In this document: piece by piece, positions 25,716 to 34,261 of the stretch
Numbering within the stretch: the stretch's first letter is position 1
Layout: the number at the start of each line of letters is the position of its first letter
Source of the DNA: a bacterium
GTDB taxonomy: Bacteria; Bacillota; Clostridia; UBA1381
Direction of reading: 5' to 3'
Assembly (NCBI GenBank): GCA_030536655.1
Contig: JAUNPN010000002.1
Location: 1 to 63,650, forward strand
Length of the DNA: 63,650 nucleotides
Position numbers and translations under genes: made by a program
Notes under the pieces: generated by a model
Databases searched by the model: none
Seen by the model: only the letters and a program-made list of their open reading frames with translations
What the model was told of the DNA's origin: nothing

Positions 25716-28700
25716 ATGAAAATGAAGAAAAAACTAATGAGCATACTGATAACGATGTCAATGCTTGTGACATTTCTGCCGGTAATATCGGTCGGTGCGT
25801 CTGCTGATATTAATATCGGTGAATACCTGCAAATGGGTACATATTACGGCGAACCGATATTATGGCGGTGCGTGGATATTGACGAAAACGGTCCGCTTAT
25901 GCTGAGCGATAAGATTATCAGTATCAAGCCGTTTGACGCTGCGGGGGATAACACAAGCGGCTCTCATGGCAGGGGATATGGTGATGGTTCTTATCGTAAA
26001 AGTTGGGGTTCAAATTATTGGGCAGATTCAAATATGCGCTGCTGGCTCAATTCCGACGCGTCCGCCGGGAATGTGAACTGGACGTGCGGCAATCCTCCGA
26101 CAGAGGATAAGGTATATTATGGATATAATGAATATGCAGATGAAGCGGGATTTTTGAGTAATTTTTCTCTGGGGGAAAGAAATGCGATAAAGCCGGTTAC
26201 GCAGAAGTCGCTTTTGGATGGTTATGAGCATGATTCAAATACTAGAAACGAAAATTATCATAGATATGATTCATATATAGAAGATGTAATGCAGAATTAC
26301 GATACTGCTTATTCAGAGCAGGTAACGGATTCTGTTTTTTTATTGGATGTAAAGCAGGCGCACAGAGTATACAGTAACGGAAATATTCTCGGAGAGGATT
26401 ATTATATAGGTGAGCCGACTGCGCAGGCTGTGGAAAAATCGGAATATAAGAGCTCATCATTGGGTATTGGAAATAAATGGTATTACTGGCTCCGTTCTCC
26501 GAGTTCCAGCAACAATAGTAGCTATGCCCGTGTTGTCAACTCCGGCGGCTATGTTAACAACAGTAGTGCCTACTACAATAACGTTGGTGTTCGTCCCGCT
26601 TTCTATTTAAATCAGTTATCTGCGCGCTTCACCTCCGGCAACGGCACGCTTGCGGCTCCGTATACCGTTGAGGGCAGCGGCAGCTATATCCCCGAGGTTA
26701 CGCCTGCACCTACACCGGAACCCACACCCACACCTACGCCTACGCCAACCATAAAGCCATATTTATTTGAAGTTGAAAAGTACCGCGCTAACGAGGTTAT
26801 GACGGGTTTATCCGGAAAAACGCTTTTCTCAATGGAAAATACTTATTTTGAGCAAACTCCGGGCAAGGTGTTGGTTGAAGCAGGTAAGAAAAATGGGTTA
26901 GATAAGTTAACTGAATTCTGGCGTGGTATGAATGATGAGGTAGGCGCGGTAAATGATATATCAAAAATTGCAGACCTTGCCTTTGAAGAAAAGGATATGT
27001 ATGAAGCGATTATTTGGGCTATATTTGAGTCGGGAGCGGATTTTAAACTGATAAGCAATATAGATTCGACAATAGCTGATAATGGTAAAAAAGTATATGA
27101 TTTCGTATCCGGGCAGATGAAATCAATGTATAATCTGAGTGTTGCGGATAAAGGAATGTATAACGCTCTTTCGGATAAACAGAAGCAGGAATGGAAAAAG
27201 CTTGTTACCGATTCATTTGAGTCGGAATATTCTTCATTAAGCAAGAGTATAGATATAGCGGATAAGATGGACTTATTCTTTGACGTAGCAAAGGATATAG
27301 AAGATCTTATAAACAGATGCGCGGCGTACTATGAATTGTCGTCAATGCAGGATTCGTTGAAACAGGTATTAAAGGAAATGTATCAGCAGTGTCCGTCTGA
27401 TGAAATTGCTATGAAGGCTGCTCTGCTTAATTGCGTAACTGTTATGAATTCAAATGAAGCAGCTGTTTCGGCAGAGATAGCGGCGTCTGTTGCAGGCACT
27501 ACAGGTAAGCGTTTTGGAATGATAGGCATGTCGGCGATGTGGTCAAGTGTGATGACAGGGGTCAAAAATGCTCACCCGGCTGTGGCAGTGTTTATGATGG
27601 CATATAAAAGCGGAACGTTTGTAAGCAATGCATTGTTTAACACTGATGCAATTGAAGAAGCATATCATAAGCTTGATGCTGTAATAAAAGTAGAGAATGT
27701 CGCACGCAGTGCATATTACAAGCTTAAAAAGCAATACATCAATGATGAGACAGAAACAAATGCGGCACATTATAACAGCGCTATTGATATTATGTTTAAT
27801 GCCAAAGATTATGACTGTGATACATCAATATCCTTTATAGATTCAGTAAGCAGTTCTGCGGCAGGAGCAGTAATCTCTTTATTGGGAGATAAAACAGCGG
27901 AAGAGAGAAAAAAATCAGTGAAGTCTATTCAGGATTCATCATATTCGATGTATGAGAGTATTCTTACAAGTTGGGTGTATCAGCTGGAAGAAGATGATAA
28001 GCAAACATATGAACAATATAAGTATGTTTTAGAGGAATCTGAAAAACGTATAAATAAGCGTTATCATATAGCGTGTCCTGTAGACGTATATGTATATGAT
28101 AAAATCGGACAAGAGGTTGCTTCTGTAGTAAACAACAAAACCTCGGTAAATGACAATTCAGATATCGTTATAACAGCATATAACGATGAAAAATTTGTTT
28201 ATCTTGATGATGACAAATATAGTCTGGAGTATAAAGCTACAGGCAACGGTACTATGGATATTACAATAGATGAATATAACGAAAAAGGAAAGACTGAAAG
28301 AACTGTAGGTTTTGATGATTTGTTAATTAGCAGAGGAGATGTATACAAATCGGAGGACAGCGGGGAGTATACGCTGACTTTGGACGGCAGCACAGTTGAG
28401 CCGGATTATGACACTGCGAAAAATAAAGCCGATGCAGTAAAAAAGCTGCTCGAAACAGACAGTGATATATCCACGGAAAAAATCACGAATGAATCAAATA
28501 ATGGTAAAATTGATCAAAACGATGATAATGTTCATCAAAATGATGATACAACGTCATTGAATCAATATCAAAAAGCAGCGATAAATTATGTTACGGAAAA
28601 CGCAATAATGACTGGTTACGATGACGGAACAATCAAACCATATAACAGCATAACGCGAGCAGAGTTTGCTGCTATGATGTGCCGACGCTTCGGATTTACG

Positions 28701-29891
28701 ACAAGCGAAAAATCCCTGTTTGATGATGTTCAGGATACTCATTGGGCTTCCTCATACATTCGTGCGTGTACTGATAAAGGAGCGATTAATGGAATAGGTG
28801 ATAATAAATTCAATCCGGACGGAATGGTTACATTTGAACAAGCAGTAAAAATTATAACAGTTCTCTGTGGCTATGAAAAGCAGGTCAGCATATATGAAAT
28901 GGGCGGATACCCGGATGGATATGTTTATGCGGCTGAGGAATATCATTTAACAGATGATATGACCGTTACTGTAAACGGACAAAATCTACCGAGAATTGAT
29001 GTTGCAATGCTCATATATAATTGCAGAAACAAACCGGAGGAAATATTAGGTGAAAACATTATAAAAAAATATGACTATATCGGCTGGTTTAATTATAATC
29101 ATCATCAGTTTGCTGAAATGGAGAAAGATGAAAAATGGGGAGTCATTGACTCCAAAGGGAACGAAGTGATAAGTCCTAAATATGATTATGTCGACATTCG
29201 CGGTGATGGAGAATATATCATAGTGAACAACGGAAAGAAAAGCGCACTCGTTGACGTGAACGGCAATATTGTGCTCGATTTTGACTATAGTATAATAGAC
29301 TTTTGTGATAACAATAAATATTTGACGGTTTGCTCAGCAGGAACTGGGAAAGACAGAACATGGGCATTAATAGATTATGAAGGCAGAGAAATAATTCCGG
29401 TTGGCAAGTATACAGAAATGAATTATTGCAGCGACAATTATATTGTTGTAGAATACGATGATGAATACGGTGTTATTGATATTAATGAAAATCAAGTTGT
29501 GCCATTTGATTTCAATTATATATTTCCGTTTTATGAGCAGAGAATGCTTCATGTAAGTGATGATGACGGAATGTATGGTATTGCAGATCTTAAGGGAAAT
29601 ATAATTATTGATACAGAATATGATGACATAGAAGGAGGTCGAGTATTGCCTGTATTTGCTCAAAAAAATGACAAATGGGGTAAGGTAGACAGAAATAATG
29701 AAATTGTAGTAGGTTTCAATTACGATTATGACCACGTTTATTCATATATTGATGGAGCTGGAAAATACTCCATCGCAGAAAAAAACGATGTTTTTTGTAT
29801 TATTGACAGTAACTTAGAAATGCTGACAGGGTATGACTTTGATGACATTGAGGATGCGGTCGATTATATACTTAAGAATCGTAATATGTAA
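25716..29891 (+). CDS. DGR target: secreted DUF6273-like, SLH and WG-repeat protein
   Basis: The 1391-residue protein has a signal peptide (1-30, MKMKKKLMSILITMSMLVTF), a DUF6273-like C-type-lectin-related domain (about 31-305, GEYLQMGTYYGEPILWRCVD) ending in the variable repeat (258-295, YYWLRSP through GVRPAFYLN), a Pro/Thr linker (about 328-349), a largely helical region (350-900), SLH modules (about 948-1075, with DDGTIKPYNSITRAEFAAMM) that anchor to the cell wall, and WG repeats (about 1137-1385, KWGVIDSKGNEVISPKYDY). GAGAAAGGAC precedes the ATG. The variable repeat is far from the C-terminus, unlike most DGR targets. Ligand unknown. Confidence 0.93.
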   Translation: MKMKKKLMSILITMSMLVTFLPVISVGASADINIGEYLQMGTYYGEPILWRCVDIDENGPLMLSDKIISIKPFDAAGDNTSGSHGRGYGDGSYRKSWGSNYWADSNMRCWLNSDASAGNVNWTCGNPPTEDKVYYGYNEYADEAGFLSNFSLGERNAIKPVTQKSLLDGYEHDSNTRNENYHRYDSYIEDVMQNYDTAYSEQVTDSVFLLDVKQAHRVYSNGNILGEDYYIGEPTAQAVEKSEYKSSSLGIGNKWYYWLRSPSSSNNSSYARVVNSGGYVNNSSAYYNNVGVRPAFYLNQLSARFTSGNGTLAAPYTVEGSGSYIPEVTPAPTPEPTPTPTPTPTIKPYLFEVEKYRANEVMTGLSGKTLFSMENTYFEQTPGKVLVEAGKKNGLDKLTEFWRGMNDEVGAVNDISKIADLAFEEKDMYEAIIWAIFESGADFKLISNIDSTIADNGKKVYDFVSGQMKSMYNLSVADKGMYNALSDKQKQEWKKLVTDSFESEYSSLSKSIDIADKMDLFFDVAKDIEDLINRCAAYYELSSMQDSLKQVLKEMYQQCPSDEIAMKAALLNCVTVMNSNEAAVSAEIAASVAGTTGKRFGMIGMSAMWSSVMTGVKNAHPAVAVFMMAYKSGTFVSNALFNTDAIEEAYHKLDAVIKVENVARSAYYKLKKQYINDETETNAAHYNSAIDIMFNAKDYDCDTSISFIDSVSSSAAGAVISLLGDKTAEERKKSVKSIQDSSYSMYESILTSWVYQLEEDDKQTYEQYKYVLEESEKRINKRYHIACPVDVYVYDKIGQEVASVVNNKTSVNDNSDIVITAYNDEKFVYLDDDKYSLEYKATGNGTMDITIDEYNEKGKTERTVGFDDLLISRGDVYKSEDSGEYTLTLDGSTVEPDYDTAKNKADAVKKLLETDSDISTEKITNESNNGKIDQNDDNVHQNDDTTSLNQYQKAAINYVTENAIMTGYDDGTIKPYNSITRAEFAAMMCRRFGFTTSEKSLFDDVQDTHWASSYIRACTDKGAINGIGDNKFNPDGMVTFEQAVKIITVLCGYEKQVSIYEMGGYPDGYVYAAEEYHLTDDMTVTVNGQNLPRIDVAMLIYNCRNKPEEILGENIIKKYDYIGWFNYNHHQFAEMEKDEKWGVIDSKGNEVISPKYDYVDIRGDGEYIIVNNGKKSALVDVNGNIVLDFDYSIIDFCDNNKYLTVCSAGTGKDRTWALIDYEGREIIPVGKYTEMNYCSDNYIVVEYDDEYGVIDINENQVVPFDFNYIFPFYEQRMLHVSDDDGMYGIADLKGNIIIDTEYDDIEGGRVLPVFAQKNDKWGKVDRNNEIVVGFNYDYDHVYSYIDGAGKYSIAEKNDVFCIIDSNLEMLTGYDFDDIEDAVDYILKNRNM
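26488..26600 (+). repeat. DGR variable repeat (VR)
   Basis: This copy of the template repeat lies in the target gene. Relative to the template, Asn codons became Ser at five places and Tyr at four, and one GCA became GCC (silent). Bases that are not adenine in the template are unchanged over all 113 positions. The encoded segment is RSPSSSNNSSYARVVNSGGY followed by VNNSSAYYNNVGVRPA. The substitutions fall in one exposed-loop-like region of the DUF6273-like domain. Confidence 0.96.
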
Positions 29892-29909
29892 ACACATAGT
29901 GAAGTAAAT

Positions 29910-29972
29910 ATACGAGAACGGAGATATTGTGTAGTTTGTGGGGATAACAACATAGCATCTCCGTTTTCGTAT
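29910..29972 (+). terminator. long hairpin after the DGR target gene
   Basis: ATACGAGAACGGAGAT (29910-29925) pairs with ATCTCCGTTTTCGTAT (29957-29972) over 16 bp with one G-U pair. The 31-base loop contains GTTTGTGGGGATAACAAC, which may fold further. No T-run follows, so it may be an mRNA-protecting or processed structure rather than a simple terminator. Confidence 0.5.
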
Positions 29973-30138
29973 ATGGCAAAGTATATAATTTTGTGCATGG
30001 AGAAGAATTTATATGAAAACAAATTTTGGGGCAGTTTTATGTTATAGTAGTGCTTTGGACGTTCGACGGAATGTTTTTTTCTTTTTCGGTACATTTTTAA
30101 TATTTATACAGCATTTTTGTAAAAAATGCGAATAATAC

Positions 30139-30167
30139 TTGAAAAACAGTTTCAAAAATGTTATAAT
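30139..30167 (+). promoter_or_regulatory. promoter of the nadK-argR-recN operon
   Basis: TTGAAA (30139-30144), 17-base spacer, TATAAT (30162-30167). The stretch 29973-30138 before it is AT-rich and holds no recognisable gene. Confidence 0.7.
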
Positions 30168-30205
30168 ATATTATATTGTATTATACTAAACTACCGGAGA
30201 TTATT

Positions 30206-31051
30206 ATGCAGAATATAGCAATAATTCCTAATACCATAAAGGATATAGGTCTGCTGGCAACTAAGCGGACGGTGGATTATCTTTTCGGCAAGGCTCATAT
30301 CCTTATGGAAAAATCTTTTGAAGTAACAAAGATGAATGCGGATTATCTGCCTAAGGAGGAGCTTTTTAACCGCGCCGACAAAATGGTTATTATCGGCGGC
30401 GACGGAACTATCCTTCAGGAAGCAGCCGACTGTGCAAGGGCGGATATTCCCGTTTTGGGCATTAACCTCGGCAAGGTGGGCTTTCTTACCGAGGTTGAAG
30501 TGGATGACGTCGAGCGCGCTCTTGAAAAGCTCCTTGCCGGAGATTACAAGCTTGAATCGCGTATGCTCCTCAGAGTGGAGCTGCGCAGGCAGGGGATGAC
30601 CGTCTTTTCGCATCATGCGCTCAATGACGTGGTCGTTTCAAAGCCGTCCGGCGCAAGGCTTATATCCATGGAGCTGTATGCCGACAAGGAGCTTATGTAT
30701 AAATATACGGCGGACGGTCTTATCATCGCAACGCCGACAGGCTCCACAGGCTATTCAATATCCGCCGGAGGTCCCGTGGTTGCCCCCGATATGGAGCTTT
30801 ATGTCGCAACTCCCATTTGCGCGCATATGCTCTCGGTACGAAGCGCCGTGCTGAGCGCGGACAGACCTATCACTATCCGCATGGACGACGGATACCGCGG
30901 CAATGAGGCGGTGGTTACCGCAGACGGAGATGTTCAGGGTTATATAAACGGCGGTGACGAGGTCGTTGTTTTGAAATCAAAATACAGGTTCAAGCTGATT
31001 AAAATAGGGAATAAGTCATTCTATGACACTCTTATCAGTAAGTTATCGTAA
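30206..31051 (+). CDS. nadK: NAD kinase
   Basis: The 281-residue enzyme phosphorylates NAD to NADP. It has the GGDGT motif (VIIGGDGTILQEA, about residue 61), LGINLGKVGFLTE, the catalytic-site NDVVVSKPSGARLI, and TADGLIIATPTGSTGYSISA. Start ATG 30206 follows CCGGAGATTATT; upstream in-frame codons lack a ribosome site. Its place before argR and recN is common in Firmicutes. Confidence 0.95.
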   Translation: MQNIAIIPNTIKDIGLLATKRTVDYLFGKAHILMEKSFEVTKMNADYLPKEELFNRADKMVIIGGDGTILQEAADCARADIPVLGINLGKVGFLTEVEVDDVERALEKLLAGDYKLESRMLLRVELRRQGMTVFSHHALNDVVVSKPSGARLISMELYADKELMYKYTADGLIIATPTGSTGYSISAGGPVVAPDMELYVATPICAHMLSVRSAVLSADRPITIRMDDGYRGNEAVVTADGDVQGYINGGDEVVVLKSKYRFKLIKIGNKSFYDTLISKLS

Positions 31052-31071
31052 GAATATAGAGGGATAAAACT

Positions 31072-31530
31072 ATGAAGTATAAAAGACAGGGACAGATAAT
31101 TAAAATTATCAGCGAAAAACAAATAAAAACGCATGAACAGCTGATTGAGGAGCTTACCAAAAAAGGCTATGACGTTACTCAGGCTACTGTTTCGAGAGAT
31201 ATAAAGGAGCTTGGACTTGTAAAGGCGCCCTCTCAGAGCGGCGGTTCATGCTATTCGCTGCCGACGGATAAGAGCGAAAATGCGGATAAGCACCTTAACC
31301 TTTTTTCCGATACGGTCAGGGGTGTTTCCTCCGCGCTCCATACGGTGGTCGTGCGTACATATCCGGGTATGGCGTCCGCAGTTGCGGCTTCGCTGGATAC
31401 GGTTATGCGCGCGGATATTTTAGGCTCAATTGCCGGCGACGATACTCTGCTGATTATAACACCGAGCGAGGAAGCGGCGGTTGAAACCGCGGCAAGGCTT
31501 AGGAAAATTTTTAAAACTGAAGGTAGGTAA
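31072..31530 (+). CDS. argR: arginine repressor ArgR
   Basis: The 152-residue protein has the winged-helix DNA-binding domain (residues 1-70: KRQGQIIKIISEKQIKTHEQ, VTQATVSRDIKELGLVK) and the C-terminal hexamerisation/arginine domain (about 78-152, VVVRTYPGMASAVAASLD, DILGSIAGDDTLLII). It controls arginine biosynthesis and catabolism according to arginine supply. It lies 20 bases after nadK. Confidence 0.95.
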   Translation: MKYKRQGQIIKIISEKQIKTHEQLIEELTKKGYDVTQATVSRDIKELGLVKAPSQSGGSCYSLPTDKSENADKHLNLFSDTVRGVSSALHTVVVRTYPGMASAVAASLDTVMRADILGSIAGDDTLLIITPSEEAAVETAARLRKIFKTEGR

Positions 31531-31533
31531 AAA

Positions 31534-33198
31534 ATGCTTCAAAGCTTAAATATAAAAAATATAGCTGTAATCGAAAAGCTTAAGGTTGATTTTCACGGCG
31601 GCGTTACGGCTTTTACGGGTGAAACCGGCGCGGGAAAATCGATAATAATCGATTCAATTAACATGATTCTGGGCGCGCGGACGAGCAGGGAACTGGTTCG
31701 CTACGGCGCCGACAGGGCTATGGTTCAGGCTGTTTTTGACGGCAGTCCGGAAATATACCGCCTTTTGGAGGAAAACGATATTGACGCCGACGACGGGGAT
31801 ATTATTATCACACGCACTCTCACCAAGGACGGAAAAAGCTCCGCAAGAATAAATGATACAGTGGTTACGCTTGCCGTTCTGCGCGAAGCTGCGGACAAGC
31901 TGATTAATATCCACGGTCAGCACGATAATCAGGCTCTGCTTACGCCGGAAAAGCACATCAATTTTCTTGACTCGTATGCCGCGGACGCCGCCGCGCTGGA
32001 ACGCTACAGGGAGATTTACAAGCGTATGCGCGGGCTTAAAAAGAAAATTGCTTCCCTTGCGCTTGATGAAAAGGAAAAAATGCAGAGAATTGATTTGCTT
32101 GAATATCAGGTGAAGGAAATAACCGAGGCAAGGCTTATACCCGGAGAGGAAGCCGAGCTTATGCAGCAGCGGGAGCTTTTGGAAAATGCGGAACAGATTT
32201 CAAAGGCGGCGGCGGAGGCTTATGCGAATTTATATGAGATGGAGGAGGCTCAGTCCGCTTACGACTCTATCAGCATCGCGGTGAACGCCTTGAGCGAGAT
32301 AAGCGATGTAAGCCCCGTTATACGCGGAATTTATGAGCAGCTCAGCGAGGCAATGTATGCTGTGGAGGACGCGGCTCATGAAGTAAGGGATTTTGCGTCA
32401 GAGGTGGAATATGATCCGCGGGCGCTGGAGGAGGTCGGCGAAAGGCTTGACCTTATTTCAAGGCTGAAAAAGAAGTACGGCTCCACGATTGAGGAAATAA
32501 ATGAGTACGGCAAAAAAGCGGCGCGGGAGCTTGCAAGCATTGAGGATGCCGGCGAGCTGACAGAGGAGCTTAGAGCGGAGCTTGAAAAAACAATAAAGGA
32601 GCTTAAGCAGGCGGGAATCTCTCTTTCGTCAATAAGAAGAAAAGCAGCCAAGGCTCTGGGCGGAGAGATTGAAAAAGCGCTTTCGGAGCTGGATATGGAA
32701 AAGGCAAAGTTCAGCGTCTGCGTTGAAACAACAAAAAGCTATGAGCCGAACGGCATTGACCGGGTAGAATTCATGATAAGCACAAACCCCGGCGAACCGC
32801 TTAAGCCGCTTGTGAAAATAGCGTCCGGCGGTGAGCTTTCGAGAGTTATGCTTGCGGTTAAGTCCATTCTTGCCGGGAGCGACAGCGTCGGCACCCTTAT
32901 CTTTGACGAGATTGATACCGGAGTTTCCGGCAGCGCCGCAGTGAAGATTGCGAAGAAGCTGCGCAGCATAGGCAAAACAAAGCAGGTTATCTGTATTACA
33001 CACCTGCCGCAGATGACTGCCGCCGCGGATAACCATTATCTGATTAAGAAAAATACTGAGGGAGAAATGGCGTCAACAACTCTCACAGAGCTTGACTTGC
33101 AGGGAAGAATTGAGGAAATCGCAAGAATTATTGACGGTGAGAACGCTTCCGATACCGCAAGACGGCACGCGATGGAAATGCTTGAGGATTGGAGATGA
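31534..33198 (+). CDS. recN: DNA repair protein RecN
   Basis: The 554-residue SMC-like ATPase has a Walker A (FTGETGAGKSIIIDSINMIL), a long central coiled coil (about 150-370), the ABC signature region (KIASGGELSRVMLAVK) and Walker B (LIFDEIDTGVSGSAA). RecN binds double-strand breaks and promotes recombination repair. It starts 3 bases after the argR stop. Length is typical. Confidence 0.96.
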   Translation: MLQSLNIKNIAVIEKLKVDFHGGVTAFTGETGAGKSIIIDSINMILGARTSRELVRYGADRAMVQAVFDGSPEIYRLLEENDIDADDGDIIITRTLTKDGKSSARINDTVVTLAVLREAADKLINIHGQHDNQALLTPEKHINFLDSYAADAAALERYREIYKRMRGLKKKIASLALDEKEKMQRIDLLEYQVKEITEARLIPGEEAELMQQRELLENAEQISKAAAEAYANLYEMEEAQSAYDSISIAVNALSEISDVSPVIRGIYEQLSEAMYAVEDAAHEVRDFASEVEYDPRALEEVGERLDLISRLKKKYGSTIEEINEYGKKAARELASIEDAGELTEELRAELEKTIKELKQAGISLSSIRRKAAKALGGEIEKALSELDMEKAKFSVCVETTKSYEPNGIDRVEFMISTNPGEPLKPLVKIASGGELSRVMLAVKSILAGSDSVGTLIFDEIDTGVSGSAAVKIAKKLRSIGKTKQVICITHLPQMTAAADNHYLIKKNTEGEMASTTLTELDLQGRIEEIARIIDGENASDTARRHAMEMLEDWR

Positions 33199-33270
33199 CG
33201 CCAATATTTTAAAAATATTTCTCAAATATAGCCGCAGAACATGAAAAAGATGATAATTTTTAAATATATG

Positions 33271-33299
33271 TTGCAAATATTGAAAAGAGATGGTATAAT
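33271..33299 (+). promoter_or_regulatory. promoter of the 2-oxoacid oxidoreductase operon
   Basis: TTGCAA (33271-33276), 17-base spacer, TATAAT (33294-33299). Confidence 0.65.
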
Positions 33300-33334
33300 A
33301 AATATATAATTTCAGCAAAGGGAAATATAATTAT

Positions 33335-33994
33335 ATGTATAAAAAACAGATTCATGTATTTGCCGGTCACTTCGGGAGCGGCAAAACAGAGACTGCACTT
33401 AATTTTGCTATGAAAGAACGCGCGAAAGGAAAACGTACCGCGATAATTGACCTGGATATCGTGAATCCGTATTTTCGCACTAATGATGCGGCAAGGGAGC
33501 TGCAGAAAATGGGGATTCGTCTCATTTCCAACGGCTTCGCCTCGACTAACCTGGATATGCCTGTTGTGCCCTCGGAGGTACAGGGCGTATTTTACGGAGA
33601 GGAAGAAGCCGTTATTTTTGATGTGGGCGGAGATGAGGACGGAGCATTCGCTCTCGGACAGTATTCAAGATTTTTTAAAACGTACGGCTATTTTATGCAC
33701 CTTGTGATTAATACAAGGCGTCCGCTTACTCCCGATGCTTTGTCGCTTTACGAAATGGCAAGAGGAATTGAGTCCGCTTCAAGACTTAGTTTTACGGATA
33801 TATATAATAATACAAATCTTGCGGCGCAGACCGATGCGGAAGTTCTGACGTCCGGAATAAAAACAGCGGAAGAATTATCCGGGATGATGAATATACCTGT
33901 AGCATATCATTGCGGCACAAGCGATGTTATAAAAAATATTCCCGGTGGGTACAGGACGTTTGAAATGGATATTACTGTTAAAATGCCTTTCTGA
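33335..33994 (+). CDS. P-loop ATPase of unknown role, first gene of the oxidoreductase operon
   Basis: The 219-residue protein has a Walker A (VFAGHFGSGKTETALNFAM), a MinD/ArsA-like second motif (TAIIDLDIVNPYFRTNDAA) and a Walker B-like VIFDVGGDEDG. This resembles SIMIBI-class nucleotide-binding proteins that mature or load metal or cofactor proteins. It sits directly before the ferredoxin and oxidoreductase genes, which suggests help in assembling or activating that enzyme; this is inference. A ribosome site AAGGGAAAT precedes the ATG. Confidence 0.75.
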   Translation: MYKKQIHVFAGHFGSGKTETALNFAMKERAKGKRTAIIDLDIVNPYFRTNDAARELQKMGIRLISNGFASTNLDMPVVPSEVQGVFYGEEEAVIFDVGGDEDGAFALGQYSRFFKTYGYFMHLVINTRRPLTPDALSLYEMARGIESASRLSFTDIYNNTNLAAQTDAEVLTSGIKTAEELSGMMNIPVAYHCGTSDVIKNIPGGYRTFEMDITVKMPF

Positions 33995-34006
33995 AAGGGG
34001 AAGAAA

Positions 34007-34258
34007 ATGAAGCTTGTTAAATTTAATGAGGAACGCTGCAAAAGCTGTGAGCTTTGTATAAGTGTATGTCCGAAAAAAATTCTCAGAATTTCGGCGGATA
34101 GAATGAACGCAAAGGGATACCGTCCAGCAGAAGTATCGGAGAGTGAGAAATGTATCGGCTGCGCTTTCTGCGCGACAGTTTGTCCCGACTGCGCAATAAG
34201 CATATATGATGCGACCGATGACGACAATAACGGGATCAGTCCGGAACGGGAGGTGTGA
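34007..34258 (+). CDS. 2x4Fe-4S ferredoxin-type delta subunit of 2-oxoacid oxidoreductase
   Basis: The 83-residue protein has two cysteine clusters, CKSCELCISVCPKKI and CIGCAFCATVCPDCAI, typical of bacterial 8Fe-8S ferredoxins fused or associated as the delta subunit. It passes electrons from the TPP subunit to free ferredoxin. GAAAGGGGAAG precedes the ATG, and the alpha subunit starts 3 bases after the stop. Confidence 0.92.
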   Translation: MKLVKFNEERCKSCELCISVCPKKILRISADRMNAKGYRPAEVSESEKCIGCAFCATVCPDCAISIYDATDDDNNGISPEREV

Positions 34259-34261
34259 CGC

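Noticed and set aside
24311-26600. TR/VR pair as a simple gene duplication
   Set aside because: All ten differences sit at adenines of one copy and the adjacent RT has DGR motifs, which drift after duplication would not produce.
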